A stretch of DNA of 64,000 bases from Paramacrobiotus metropolitanus (Eukaryota; Tardigrada; Eutardigrada; Parachela; Macrobiotidae): assembly GCF_019649055.1 (NCBI RefSeq), contig NW_026570224.1, forward strand, positions 3,100,001-3,164,000, read 5' to 3'. Below, piece by piece: positions 1 through 12,400 of this stretch. The number at the start of each line of letters is the position of its first letter. Within the stretch, counting starts at the first letter, position 1. The notes under the pieces are model-generated. The model had not been told where the DNA came from. It did not search any database and saw only the letters and a program-made list of their open reading frames with translations. A program made the translations under genes and the position numbers.

Positions 1-949
1 ACGCACTACCGAAGCCGGCTGAGAGCTAACCGCAAGGCAGTGATCTTTGAATGCGCTGGAATGAGCCTGGCATTTCGAGGCTTGAATTGCGACAAAAAGC
101 GAACGGACTACTTGGCGTACCCCGTGCATCTCCGCGAAGGAGAACAAATAGGATTAGGATGGGAAGAATGGAGTTCAGACAAGCGTAGAAATTAGAAATT
201 CGCAGGTACTGAAGGTAGGTGCAGAACTTATCACAAAAACAATTCACAGCATATCACGAACAAAGTTTTAGTACTTACCAAGTAGTTAAAACCGTAAAAG
301 TGGTAAAAGTACTGTAAGTAATTACAGTGTAATTAAATTTTCTAAATATACACTGGTAATAACTTTGTGATTTTTTGCTGAAAAATACCGAAAGTGTTAA
401 AGAGATGCGGATTTGTTAAAGCACCTGTGAAATGAGTTAGGCTTAGCTTTTAGTAGGGATAACCGCCACCCGCAATGGGCAAGCGACCGGAAATCCTACA
501 AAAATCGGTTTCGTACAGCTTTTCAACTCATGCGATTTTACCAAAACATCATTTCTTCAATGACAAGTGATTCTACTCTTAAATGCAACACGCGAACAAA
601 AAACCCATCTTATTAGTTTTTTGATGCGCTATTGGCTATTGCTATTGTCATTCACAACGAATAATTCCTTATTTTGGAAAAGACCGGACTGATTGCTGCG
701 AACAATCGAGAGAAAATCGAGGCACTGTGCACAGTCCGTTCACTGCAAGTGCAGACAAGTTGATGGTCATTTGGTGATGTTGGATGATGATCGAGTCATA
801 CGAGAAATCCTTCCGCCATCGATAATCATTTTCCAGTTGTGCTTGAATTTTGGAAGGATTGTGATTTTTCATGCCCATAAATAATTCTGAACTTGTCCGT
901 CGCAGTGGAGAAGCTCACTGAAAAGTAGCTGGTGCATGTCATCGTTATC
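1..949. other. Upstream non-coding region
   Basis: I see no convincing gene here. The short open frames on both strands have no recognisable protein composition. The right end is the 5' flank of the SON/NKRF-like gene. No clear TATA element or repeat was found. Confidence 0.5.
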
Positions 950-2465
950 ATGAATTATCCGAATTTCTATCCACACACATACCCATATTACGATGCTAGT
1001 GGATACTACCCAGCAGCGAATCCTTGGCCATACGCCGCGCAGCCGACTCCCACCGTGTACCAGCCTACTCAGTATTTCACGGAGCAGTATGTGAATAAGC
1101 ACAATGTATTTCACCCGCCCCAGGAATCCCGCAAGCCCGAACGCGTCCTGCATCAAATCCCCATTACGGAGGCCGTTCCCCTTCCCAGTGATCCCTTTCC
1201 GGGAAGCAGTACTAGCAGCACGGTGCAGCCTTCGACGCGTGCGAGCAGTGACGCAACGGCAAAGAAACCCTATGCGATCGGGAAAGGCAGCACGCGCAGC
1301 CAAAGTCTGGAGGCCGAGGGAGCACCGACGAAAGGAAAGAGCACCAAAACGCAGCCCCCTGCTTATCGTTTTCTTCCCTACGGAAAAAATGAGGAGTGGA
1401 AATTGGCGCCTAATCGTGATATCCTGGTTGTGGACCCGAAAACCTCGTCGGCTGCGCCTGTCAATGTGATCAACCTGCGGAAGCCATGTGCGAGTGTCTC
1501 CATGGATTACACAGCAGTCTCGCCTCCCAGTCAAACACAGGCACCTCAGAAATACGAGTCAACAGTGTCTAACCGTTTAAGTATGGGTTGCGGTTTATTT
1601 CTAAATTTTTTTGAGAAATCCGTTGTCGATATTACATCGGATAGTAACTACGATAGCATACATTATATGATACCGGCACGACTTATAAAAATAAAATTGA
1701 TTTCTTTAAATAAACGAACGTATTAGAATTAGGCACACTGCTGTGGGAATCCTAAACTGAAAGGTTTTATTATTAACGGTTTGAAGTGCATGTAAATGTG
1801 AATAATCATAAGCTTATTGAAATACAGTTTAATACGGGCTTTGACTTATGTATTACCATTTTCCTATTTTTTTCCATTGTCGGGTATGTTGCTGGTAATT
1901 AAGTCAATGTTTGAAATTGCCGTGAAACTAAAGTAAACAGGTTTATTGTTATAACTTTTCGGCCTGTTATTTAGAGTTGTCCGGCCCCGATTCCCTAAGC
2001 AGATCGCACAATTCCGCAGCTCATTCCCAAGGCATCGGGAAATATTTGCTCCAGAAAATGGGATGGTCGGAAGGAAAACCTCTGGGACATCCTTCAAATG
2101 CCTCCTCCAGTGACCCCGAACCGCTTGCCGCGAAGCTGGGACTGAAGTTAAACAAAAAAGGCTTGGGTGTGCCTGATGGATACGACGGAATTCCGGAGAA
2201 AACCTGCGCTTTTCTAAATGATAAATGTCGTGAGCTTGGTTGGAAATTACCTCAGTACGTCCTGGTCAGTGAAGATGGACCGCCTCACCAGAAATCTTTT
2301 CTCTTTAAAATCATTTTGAATGGCGTCGAACATTCGGCAAATGTACCAGGCTCCTCCAAGAAAATAGCCAAAGCAAATGTAGCAAAAGTTTGTATAAATG
2401 CTCTCTTTAATTCGAACACTGCCGAAGGAAGGGATGGGTCTTTAAGGCCGAGCTTTGGATGTTGA
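950..2465 (+). CDS. SON/NKRF-like protein with G-patch and double-stranded RNA-binding domain
   Basis: Two exons, 950-1580 and 1975-2465, join in phase 1 across a GT-AG intron (GTATGG...TTTAG) and give about 373 aa. The start is the ATG at 950; an earlier GTG in frame is not needed. The N-terminal 100 residues are rich in Tyr, Pro and Ser and look disordered. The second exon opens with a G-patch (IGKYLLQKMGW, then KKGLGV). It continues with a dsRBD-like segment (GWKLPQYVLVSEDGPPHQ, then KKIAKANVAKVC). G-patch followed by dsRBD at the C-terminus is the arrangement in SON and resembles NKRF. Such proteins act in the nucleus in splicing or transcript processing. Which of the two families it belongs to is not settled from sequence alone. 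Confidence 0.8.
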
Positions 2466-2627
2466 CATAATACGAGTATCGGTCCGATTGTTGCATTTTA
2501 TGAACTTATGCGCTCTTATGTTTTTGCATCAACATTTGAACAAATGAAATTGTACTCTGTATAGACTATCCCTGTGTTAGATTGATGAACTTTAGTATAA
2601 TTCCTCGACTTACCAGAAATTGCAGTA

Positions 2628-2633
2628 AATAAA
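2628..2633 (+). terminator. Poly(A) signal of the SON/NKRF-like gene
   Basis: An exact AATAAA lies 163 nt after the stop codon of the upstream gene, in AT-rich sequence, the expected place for cleavage and polyadenylation. Confidence 0.55.
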
Positions 2634-2639
2634 TTATGG

Positions 2640-3204
2640 ATTTTTATTTTTTAGTAAATTAAGTCCTCGAAATTAAATTAATTCCTGAATGCTAAAAATA
2701 AATATTTTTCATGTATTTTCCACCGGTTTGTGTACCTTATGATTACCTGTCTTCGTTGTTTCACGGTTTTTCACCTCACCGTGATTGTTCATCATGCCGA
2801 CAGTACCAATCCGGCATACGTTGACTATTAATTACTGTACTTACTGTAGGCTGGGTAATCTGTCCTTTTGGGAATAATTTGTTATCAGTTTTCTTTAGTA
2901 GCACAACGTAGAGGCACTTGTTTCTCTCGGTATTAAACGGTGCTGGTTTCCGCTTGACGGTGTAAGTTAGGAATTTGCTGCGGTGATTTGAAACACATAT
3001 CTAAATTCTAAACATAAGCGCCAAGCTTGGGGATCAAAGTGCGCTGCACATAAATCCGTTTCGCACTTTGGTACTGAGTGATTTTATCAAACTTTACTTA
3101 CAAGAAACGTAAAATGTAGAGCTTTTTTCTGCATTTCAATTTGGGCTGAAACAGCTCGTTGTGGTTTTTACCTTTATATATCACTCTGCTGTAAGCGAAA
3201 AAAA
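2640..3204. other. Intergenic region before the first GH31 gene
   Basis: No coding exon is visible. The right end holds a TTATATA element at 3174-3180. That could be the TATA box of the next gene, although it lies very close to the proposed first ATG at 3205. Confidence 0.45.
3174..3180 (+). promoter_or_regulatory. Possible TATA box of the first GH31 gene
   Basis: TTATATA sits 25-31 nt upstream of the proposed ATG at 3205. If real, the 5' leader is extremely short, or the true start exon lies elsewhere. Confidence 0.3.
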
Positions 3205-6200
3205 ATGCGGATTTCAGATTTTGGTGAGCATTTACATTATCTTTTATCTTAATTGAGGTTTTCCAGAAATTCATAACTTAATTTTAATTTAAATTGTATG
3301 TTATTGCAGTAATCATCGCTGTTCTGTGCACCGTGCAGCGGAATGTACAGTCACTTTCACCAATTCCCCCGGACGACAGAATTGATTGCGCACCAGGTAT
3401 AGCCGCGCCGACGGAGAATCAATGCTCACAGCACTGTGTTTTCGATAAAGAAGCTGGGGATAATACGGGAGCGCCATCGTGTTATATGCACCCAGACACT
3501 CACAGCTACCGCTATGCTGGGAAATCCCAAGCAGATACTGCCGGCTGGACGGTGGTTGACACAAACCGGGAAACAGTCCGACTGGAGCTGCAAAGCAATC
3601 TCTCTTTCACTACCGCCGGAGCTATTCGTGCTCTGGAAATTGAATTTGAGCGATACTCTACGCGGGTGATGGGCTTCCGCGTAAGTATGATGTTCGAAAT
3701 TCCGTTAAATAAATATTAATAACAAATTTTAACAAATTTTGCATACTAAATAACTATTTGAATGTGGATGTTGTTTGCGATCGCGCGATCACTTTTTTAT
3801 ATATTGCGTTTTTAGTTTTTTTTAATGCGGAAATTCGTGAATTTACTTTCTGTTGACACCAGCACCCGGTATTTTTAATAGATAAGGGATGCCGATTCTA
3901 AAGGATTCCAGGTTCCCAGATCGATTGTCAAACTGGCCATTCCGCGTCGCCTAAACAATCCTTTCTACCGTGTGGAATATGTGACCGACACTGCAAAACC
4001 ATTTAGCTTTCGAATCGTGCGCCGGTCCACAAATGTTACTCTGTATGTTCATAATTTTTCTAAACAACTGCTGACATAAATAATGATGAATTACTGTTCT
4101 TTATGGTACTCAGATTGGATACATCCCTTGGTGGTATGGTCTTCGAAGAAAAGTTCATTCAGTTTGTGACCAAACTGGCATCGAAGTACGTCTACGGTCT
4201 GGGAGAAAACCAGCAGACATCCTTCCGCCGAGAATTCAACTGGAAAACAGTTCCGTTGTTCTCACGAAGAACGCCGGCTAATTTTCAAGAAGAAGGTTAA
4301 TATCACAGTATCACACCGGCTAATTTTGTTGCAATCGTAGTTTAAAGCATTGCATATTGCAGGCCACAATTATGCCGGTGTCCATCCGTTTGTGATGGTG
4401 GCTGAAAAAGAAGGCAACGCGCACGGAATTTTCCTCCTGAATAGTAACGCCATGGGTAAAAAAATGTTTATGGATTATGCCCATTAAATCCTTAACCTAC
4501 ACATGTGTACATGTTGCAGAATATAAGCTACAACCGACACCGGCGCTGACCTTGCGAACATTCGGTGGAGTCCTGGAGTTTTTGATCTGCTTTGGAGCTA
4601 CACCAAATGATGTCATTATCGAGTATACGCAGGTACACAATTTCTTGTATTATATTATCATCGAAATTAGCTTTAATTTTTCTAACTGAATTTGTTAAGA
4701 TTTATTTAGCAATGACCGCTTAAGCAACGAGAAAAGAGGAGTTACTGTAATTAAGTAGATTACTATTGTGCAATACTTCTACAGACTATTGGACGACCAG
4801 CTATCCCACCATACTGGGCATTAGGTCTCCATGAATCCGCTAAAGTGGAAGATATGGAGAAGGTTGTTACCGCTGTGTCTCAGGCTGGCCTGCCCCTTGA
4901 TGCTCTGCACGTTTATGCGAAACGTAGGTGAAGTTTAACATGTGTGCGTACATTTATAGTAGACAATGGTTTTTCAGGCGAGAGGTATGCCATAATTTTT
5001 TTTGTTTAATTTAATAGCATCTGACCGAGAATGGAGTGTGACAGTGTACAAAGAAGATATAAAAGCGCAGTATCGTCGACTGAAGGCTGCTGGTGGTCAC
5101 GCCCTTGTGGTTGTGGTAAGAAATTAGGTATTCAAGACAAGTAATTACCGCACACCTTTGTCTCCACCTCCACCGCACACCTATGGCTATGTTGACTGTA
5201 TACGTATGCCTATAATGCCAACTTTCACACGTTTTTATGTTCATTTTGAGTTAACCGAGACTGTGATTATATTGGTTAGTTTTAATATATGTATCAAAAT
5301 GTTTTCAGCCACCACATATTCGGGTGGACTCTGAAGATGAAGAAGTCCGAGCAGCTTATCAAGATGGCCTTTGGAGGGATATTTTTGTCAAATGGCCATC
5401 ATCAGTGCAGAACAGCTCAAACAATTCTGATATTTCTCCAGGATCTATCGGTCCAGGTGGTGTCTTCTTAGGCAAGGTCGGCAAAGAAGGATTTTTCGAT
5501 GCATTTGAATGCGATATTGTAACACGTTTCTATATTCAAATTGTTGGTGGGGTTGTAGGATAAAGCTGACCAGACAGTGGTCTTTCTGGATTTCTTCAAC
5601 CCACGCGCTGCCGAATGGTGGGATAAATGGCTGACGTTATTGCATAGGAGTGTTCCCTGGGATGGATTCAGATTAGGAGACAACCAGCCGTACTCCCATG
5701 GCCCGAATATGTGCTCCCGAACCTGCCGGTTGGAGCTTCCGGATGTAAAGCCAGCCGCAGGTGAATGTTCGCTCAGCTAAAGAAACTGTGCTTCAAAGCC
5801 GCAGTTAATTTTGAAGGTGTTTATTTATGTGGGCTACTGGGCTTTGATTTTTTATCGAAGTCATGATGCAATTTTTATTATCTTTTATTTACTCTTCCGT
5901 TGAAAAATTGGTTTTCCTATTCGCAGTGCAGTTAACTGGTGGAGCTGGAAATTCTAGCGGCTTGTTATCGGATGGAACACTCTGTATGGGAACCGTGCAC
6001 AACCTGAACAATTCATCTGTGTCGCACTACGATGTCCACAACCTTTACGGCCTAACGCAAGCCATCATCACCAAAGCGTAAGCTGCACATTTTACGATAC
6101 AAGTAGTGAATCTGGAACGGAAATGCACATAGTACACCCGAGACCCTTGACAGAACATTACCATTCGAATCGGTTTATCGAATTGTTTGGTGACCTATTG

Positions 6201-8352
6201 CATCTTCATTTAAAAATTTTCGGTTACAAAACTGTTATATCTCTACTGGAAATTTGAACGCACTCTTTGAAAGCAACAACGAAATAATAAAAACCAAATA
6301 ATATTTTTGTTATGTACTTAAGTGTCGCTGAAAGACTGACCAAAAGAAGAAGCATTGTCTTCACTACTTCCAACTTCCCAACAAGTGGGACGGTTTCGGC
6401 CATTTTTATGACATCCACGTTGGAGGGTTCATTTGCTAAAGTCGTCCGCAACTCCATAACAGCTGCATTTAATTTCAACATGTTTGGCATCACAGTCGTG
6501 AGTCCTACTCATAACAATGACCTTAGTTACTTCTTTTTGTGAATTGACCACTTTTTTAAATTGGTGATGCTCAGGCCGGAGCAAATGTGGAAAGTGCTCC
6601 CAGCGATGAGTCCCTTTGTCGGCGCTGGCAAGTGTTCTCTCTCTTCCACGTTCTGCCCAAAAGTGTGGCCTTCAAGTGCTTAAAAGATGGAAAAGAGCCG
6701 TATTCGTCGGTGATCAGCGCCACCAAGAAAGCCCTTCAAGTGCGCTATACGCTGTTGCCTTATTTATATACGCTGTTCTTCCACGGTTGGATGGAAGGTG
6801 AAGCCATTATGCGGCATTTGATCTATGAGTATAACTGGAAGAATCACGATCTGGGCATGATGGATGTGGATGATCAGTTCTTCTGGGGATCCGCGGTTAT
6901 GTTTGTGCCGCGATTGGATGATAGTCCGAAGCGCAACGCTTATATTCCTTACGATACGTTCTACTGCATGAAGTCTGGCAAAGTAAGTAGACTATATAAT
7001 AATATTAGTAACAAAATCCCTAAATTTTTGGGGCATCGAATACCTTGTTTTGGATTTTGTTCCCTTATATGATACTTATTTGAATTACCCGATCTGCGCA
7101 TTGAACCTTGCGGTCGCCGGTACCCCGCAAGTAAATGAGCCGAAATCCGTGATCTTCGAAACGAAAGGATTGTTTTTGATAGAAAATTGTTGGGAATGGA
7201 AGCCGGCAAGATTTGGACATTCCAATTGATGAGATCGGTGTTTATCTGCGAGCTGGCTACATTATTCCGACCCAACCGCCGAATGATGCAAAAAACACAA
7301 AGGAACGGTGAGTTCGTGTTGTAACACCTTTTTCTTGTTGGGTGAATTCAACTAAATTAAAATTTTAAAGGTCAAAGTTGCTCTTAAGGCTCTAATTTTA
7401 TAAAAGTTTGCTACTATTACGACTTCGCATTCTTGCACATTAATTTTAGCAAATACTTGCTCATACAGTTTAATGTTTTTGGTAAATTTTTAAGTGCAAA
7501 AAATGTTTTAGGAGACGGCAGCCATATGGTCTCATGGTCGCTTCTCATATCCATACTGATGGGTCAGTTTCGGCCAACGGTAACTTTTGGATGGACGATG
7601 GGGAAACCACAGGTGACCTATGCCAAGATTCGGCACCATCGAACTACATATGCATGGGAAATTTTGCTTCCGAGTTTTTAAGAGTTATTAGTGTTTTACA
7701 GACACCATCGAAAAGCACGATTACATGTCATGGTTCATCTATAATCGTTGGAAAGAAGGCAATGTAAGTTGTCATTAAATTACAGTAACTCCGTAATTAA
7801 GCCCAAAAATTTCGCTACGGACCTCTCTTTACGAAATACAAATTACAGACTGTTTTGATGGGCAACATGCACATTTTTAACTGACCCGAACGTGTTATTG
7901 CCCTTTTTGTTTTTCGAGTTGTTTGGACAGCCAGCAGGTATCCATCGATCGTGAACGTGGATAATTTCCTTGCAAATTTTTGTTTATAGCACAGCCGGGC
8001 GTTGTTGGATTACGATATTGAACGTAATGAACTGGGCCATACGGAAGATCTACACTTTGGTTTTATTACTGTTTACGGATACGAAGGATGTGGTTCGCTG
8101 GATGGTGTTATTCTAAGACTGGACGGAACAATAATAACGGAGAAAACCGCCAATACTGTGGACTGCGATGCAAAAACAAATGTATGTATTTCCTTAGGAC
8201 ATTGCTTGTAATATTTGTTGTTTGTTCACAGAGTAGAAGCGGAGGAAGTTGGACTAGAATATATAAACTTTGTATAATGCTTTCCGTTATAGATTATGAT
8301 GATTAAGATGAATCTTCCTTTAAATCGGAATTTCAAGTTGGAGATTATGTAA
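3205..8352 (+). CDS. Secreted GH31 alpha-glucosidase-like pseudoenzyme
   Basis: Eighteen exons join with consistent phase into 936 aa with no internal stop: 3205-3223, 3310-3680, 3882-4042, 4114-4295, 4363-4455, 4520-4632, 4795-4924, 5018-5115, 5309-5476, 5559-5760, 5927-6077, 6323-6497, 6575-6982, 7183-7307, 7512-7612, 7702-7763, 7990-8181, 8293-8352. A short hydrophobic signal peptide (starting MRISDF) precedes a four-Cys trefoil-like domain (RIDCAP) and a full-length GH31 fold ([20 protein letters not shown] are recognisable). The nucleophile motif WIDMNE is replaced by FRLGDNQ, putting Gly at the Asp position. The acid/base motif HWLGDN is lost (IFMTST). GADICGF reads GANVES, the DIDYM loop is gone and the RNHN loop is gone. 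The protein should therefore be non-catalytic. First exon and exact start are the least certain parts. Confidence 0.8.
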
Positions 8353-9490
8353 GTGCAGTTACATATCGTTGAATGATTGAAATATGTACAAATATAACAG
8401 ACTACACCAAATGGACATTGACCGCCTTTTTGGTATATTACCTCGTATACTTAACTAGTAAACTTAGTGTATGCTTCAGTTACTGAAATGCGACTGTCAG
8501 CTAACAAGTTGCGTTTGCTGTTTTTAGACATAAACTGAATTAGGACAATCTGCTCCTGGACCAAAACTATATAATAATTTCACTCCGCCACATTGCAGGA
8601 ATTTTAAAGATATTTAGACTGTCGTTTGTCAGCTATTCCAAAAACTGTATGAGGGTGTTACGACATGGCACCACATTCTAGCTGCGGCTAACGATTTTAT
8701 AATAAAGCAGAAAGTTGCATAACCGCCGTAACCTCCAACAATTGTGTCAATGTGCTGCTGCTTACATAAGGCTTAGCGCAGCTTCTACTTACCCGATCGC
8801 TTGGATCAGAGTCTCCTGAACTACGCTTGCATGGATGCATGTGCAGCACTTATCGAATGCATAGCGCGCGGACATCCAAAAACAAATCTTATGCCGTTAA
8901 ATTTGCATTTCATATCTAAAGCGAAGCGACGCTTGTAACATTTGCGATTTAATTCCGACATATCGTTATTTGTAAGCTAGTAGTTTTTGCCACTTTCTGC
9001 TTCTTTCTGGCGGCTGCAGCGGTTAAGTGTTTCCAGTACTTACAGTATTGTGTACTTACTACAATTTCGCAAAATCTTCGGTAGAAAATGCCGCATTATT
9101 TTGTTCCTTCCGCATTTGCTTCTTCCATACTCAACATTTAGATGCTGCGTCGGTATCGTAGCGTTCGAATGTTGTTCATCCGGTAGGTCGATATCTACTT
9201 AACCACCGCCCCAAGGAGTTGTAGCACTTCGCATACGTTATCGTATTAAATTTAAATACGCTCGGGCTATCGTTTTATAACCGTTTATACACAAAAATTG
9301 GCCAATACTTCTGATTATTATTTCGCTGGCCTATCGGAAACTGATTTTTCCAATTCTTTCCATAGAGAATATTTGTGTTACACGATAAGCGAGTGTCACA
9401 AATATGACCGGGAAAGAACAAACACTTATCGCCAATTGGGCGGTTCCATATTGTGAAACGCTGTGATAAACAAAACCGATAAGGACTACC
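8353..9490. other. Intergenic region between GH31 genes 1 and 2
   Basis: There is no coding signal. AATAAA at 8701-8706 could serve gene 1. No inverted repeat or other structure stood out. Confidence 0.45.
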
Positions 9491-12400
9491 ATGGTCCTGA
9501 AAATGTTACGAAAGCGCACGCTGCAGCGCTCGTCATCAGTTGGCGAAACCTTAACTGCTCCGGAAACGGTAGCGTTACTTGACAACTCCAGCATTAATAA
9601 ACCACAACCGAAAATGGCGCCGGCAAATCAGCCCGTTAAAGTGCAGCGGATGTCGGAATCCTCGGTGGAATACTATCAGCGCAATAATAATTTTCTGATC
9701 CGCCATCAGAAATGGATTTGGGGATTGGTGTTGGGGGTGTTTGTCGTCGCGGTGATTTTACTGTGCTTGGGATTAACGGGAAATCTGGGCAGCAGTGAAG
9801 TGACCACACCACCGCCGCCGACGACCATAGTATACCGACCCGAACGGACCACACCCATACCACCGACCACGCCACTGCCACCGCCGAGTATTGTTGAGCC
9901 GGATCACCGAATTGACTGCGCTCCGAATATGAACAACGCCGTTGTAAGGCCAAATAATTGCGCTGCATCGGGATGGAATGCCTTTTGTCAATATGAAAAC
10001 CACACAGATGTCCGCATACCCAAATGTTATTTTGATCCGGCCAGAGGAGGATTCCGTACAGAAAAGCTTTCAAGCGGCTTGCCGAATATTGATATCTACA
10101 GTCTTACCGCCATTCACCCAAGAAAATTCGGTCTCCAGTTTGCCCAGCCAAGACTGACTGTGGAAAGAAAGAGCGGGAAAATTTTACGAGTCAAAGTTAG
10201 TTACGTTGAATTAGGTTTAGGTTATGAATGTGACGATCACGTACATGATTTGTGCCGCAGTTTGATAACGCTGCGGAGCAACGCTATGAAGTGCCTGTGC
10301 CACTCAAACCGATTCCATATGACCGATACTGGCTTCATGACGTAACGGTTCCGGCTACTACCACAGGAATAACTGTGCAGCGACGCAGCACCGGAGTCAA
10401 AATGTTTGTCTTCGGCATTTCTGTTTGCGAACGTTACCAGATATTGCAGGAAAAATAATATTGAAATTTCTTCCACAGTTGGGATCTTAGTCTCGGGGGA
10501 CTGATGCTTGAGCACCAGTTCCTACAATTTACCACTAAGCTTCCTTCGGAAAACTGCTATGGATTTGGTCAGTGTTGTAGTACAGTCAGTGCTTTTCGCC
10601 TTCTGGTTTCAAATTTGCCTTGCAACATGGTTTTCGTATTAGGTGACAACCGGCATCATTCGTTCAAGCATAAATTCGACTGGAAATTATGGCCTATGTT
10701 TTCACGCGATCAGGCACCGACCGACCCGAATGCCCAGCATAACCTGTATGGCGTTCACCCATTTTATATGTGCATTGAGGCCGACGGCAACGCTCATGGA
10801 GTCCTACTTCTCAACAGCAACGCAATGGGTAAAAATTACTACCATCAGATTAGCACGATTTCCGTCTGTAGGTAATCTGTAGAGGTTTTCAACAATGTAA
10901 GCTGTATGGTTACTATGGTACTCATAGTAACATTTTTCAGTACTTACGAGTAGAGAACTTAAAAAGAGACAGTTTATTAAAGTTAGTCAGGGTGTTCGTA
11001 TAACTATATGACAGTATGTATGTTCATTTATCATCCATAGAATACAAATTCCAGCCTGCACCAGCTTTAACTCTACGCTCATTCGGAGGTATACTGGATT
11101 TCTATATTTTCATGGGTCCCACTCCAGAAAATGTCATACAGCAGTACACGCAGGTAGACTATGATGCCGCATGCGAGCCTCACCATCAGTAGAATAGTAT
11201 TGCTCTTGTTTGTTCATCCCGTTATAATGCATATTTTGAAACGGTGCACTTTGCAGCCAAGTCTGGTACATTTAATAGTGTCCTGCTTATGATATTGTGT
11301 TTCATAACTGCAGCTGATGTTTGTCTTTAGCTAACTGGCCGCACATTCATCCCTCCGTACTGGGCGCTGGGATTTCAGATTAGCCGGTATGGAAAAAGCC
11401 GCTTCCGTTGCCGCTTGGAGAAGTAAAATTGTTTCGTTTTCTTTAGATGGGGATTCGAAAGTCTGGATGTTGTAAAGAATGTGGTACAACGAAATGTAGA
11501 TAAAAATATACCACTGGTAAGAATACTAATATTCCTGCATTCGCCCGCACGTTCCCACTCTTTTATATTTTACTACTACAATGCCTTTTAGGATGCTGTG
11601 TATGGGGATATCGATTACATGCGTCACCGTCAGGATTTTACGTTGGACCAAGATTTATATGGAGGCCTTCCTGAATACATCAATCAGCTTCATAATCAGG
11701 GCATGAAATATGTCATTATTCTGGTACTTATCAACGCAACCAAATTCCACGGCCTCTTTTTGATTAAGAAAAGAATGCAATAGTTTCGATCTGGCCGAGT
11801 GCAGAAAATGAAATATCGCTTACTGTGCAGGATCCCGCAATTCACGTTGACGCAGGAAGACTACATCCCAATGATCCGGTATATGAACCACATATCGAAG
11901 CTGTTAGGGATGATGTGTACATCAAGTGGCCCAATACCTCTAACAACGTTAATGCCAATTTTAACGGATCTAATAAGATCATGCTGGGTAAAGTACGTAA
12001 ACTTTGAATTTTTACACGGCGTACAAAAAGAGTTTTAAGGACTGTATGCGCAGGTTTGGCCGGATGGACGTGTGGCTTTTCCGGATTTTTTCAAAGAGTC
12101 AACCAAGGCGTGGTGGACACGCTGGATTAATTACACGTACCACGATTTGGGCATAAAATTTGATGCTCTCTGGATTGAGTAAGCCACCTTGTCATATAAG
12201 CGTAAAAGCGCTCTTTGAAATTGTTTTTTACAACGCAGCATGAACGAAGTTTCTTCTTGGGACACCAACAAGATTGTATCACCACCATGTCATACGGGTT
12301 TGCAAGGAAATCATGAGTGCCAATCGCTGCAGTGTCCCGGTGGTTCTTTGGAGTCTCCCATTTTTAAACCAGGTGCCTAACTAGTATATGAATAACAACA

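Noticed and set aside
869-1534. Long minus-strand open frame opposite the SON/NKRF-like gene
   Set aside because: It is antisense to a better supported coding exon, Arg/Cys-rich, with no domain.
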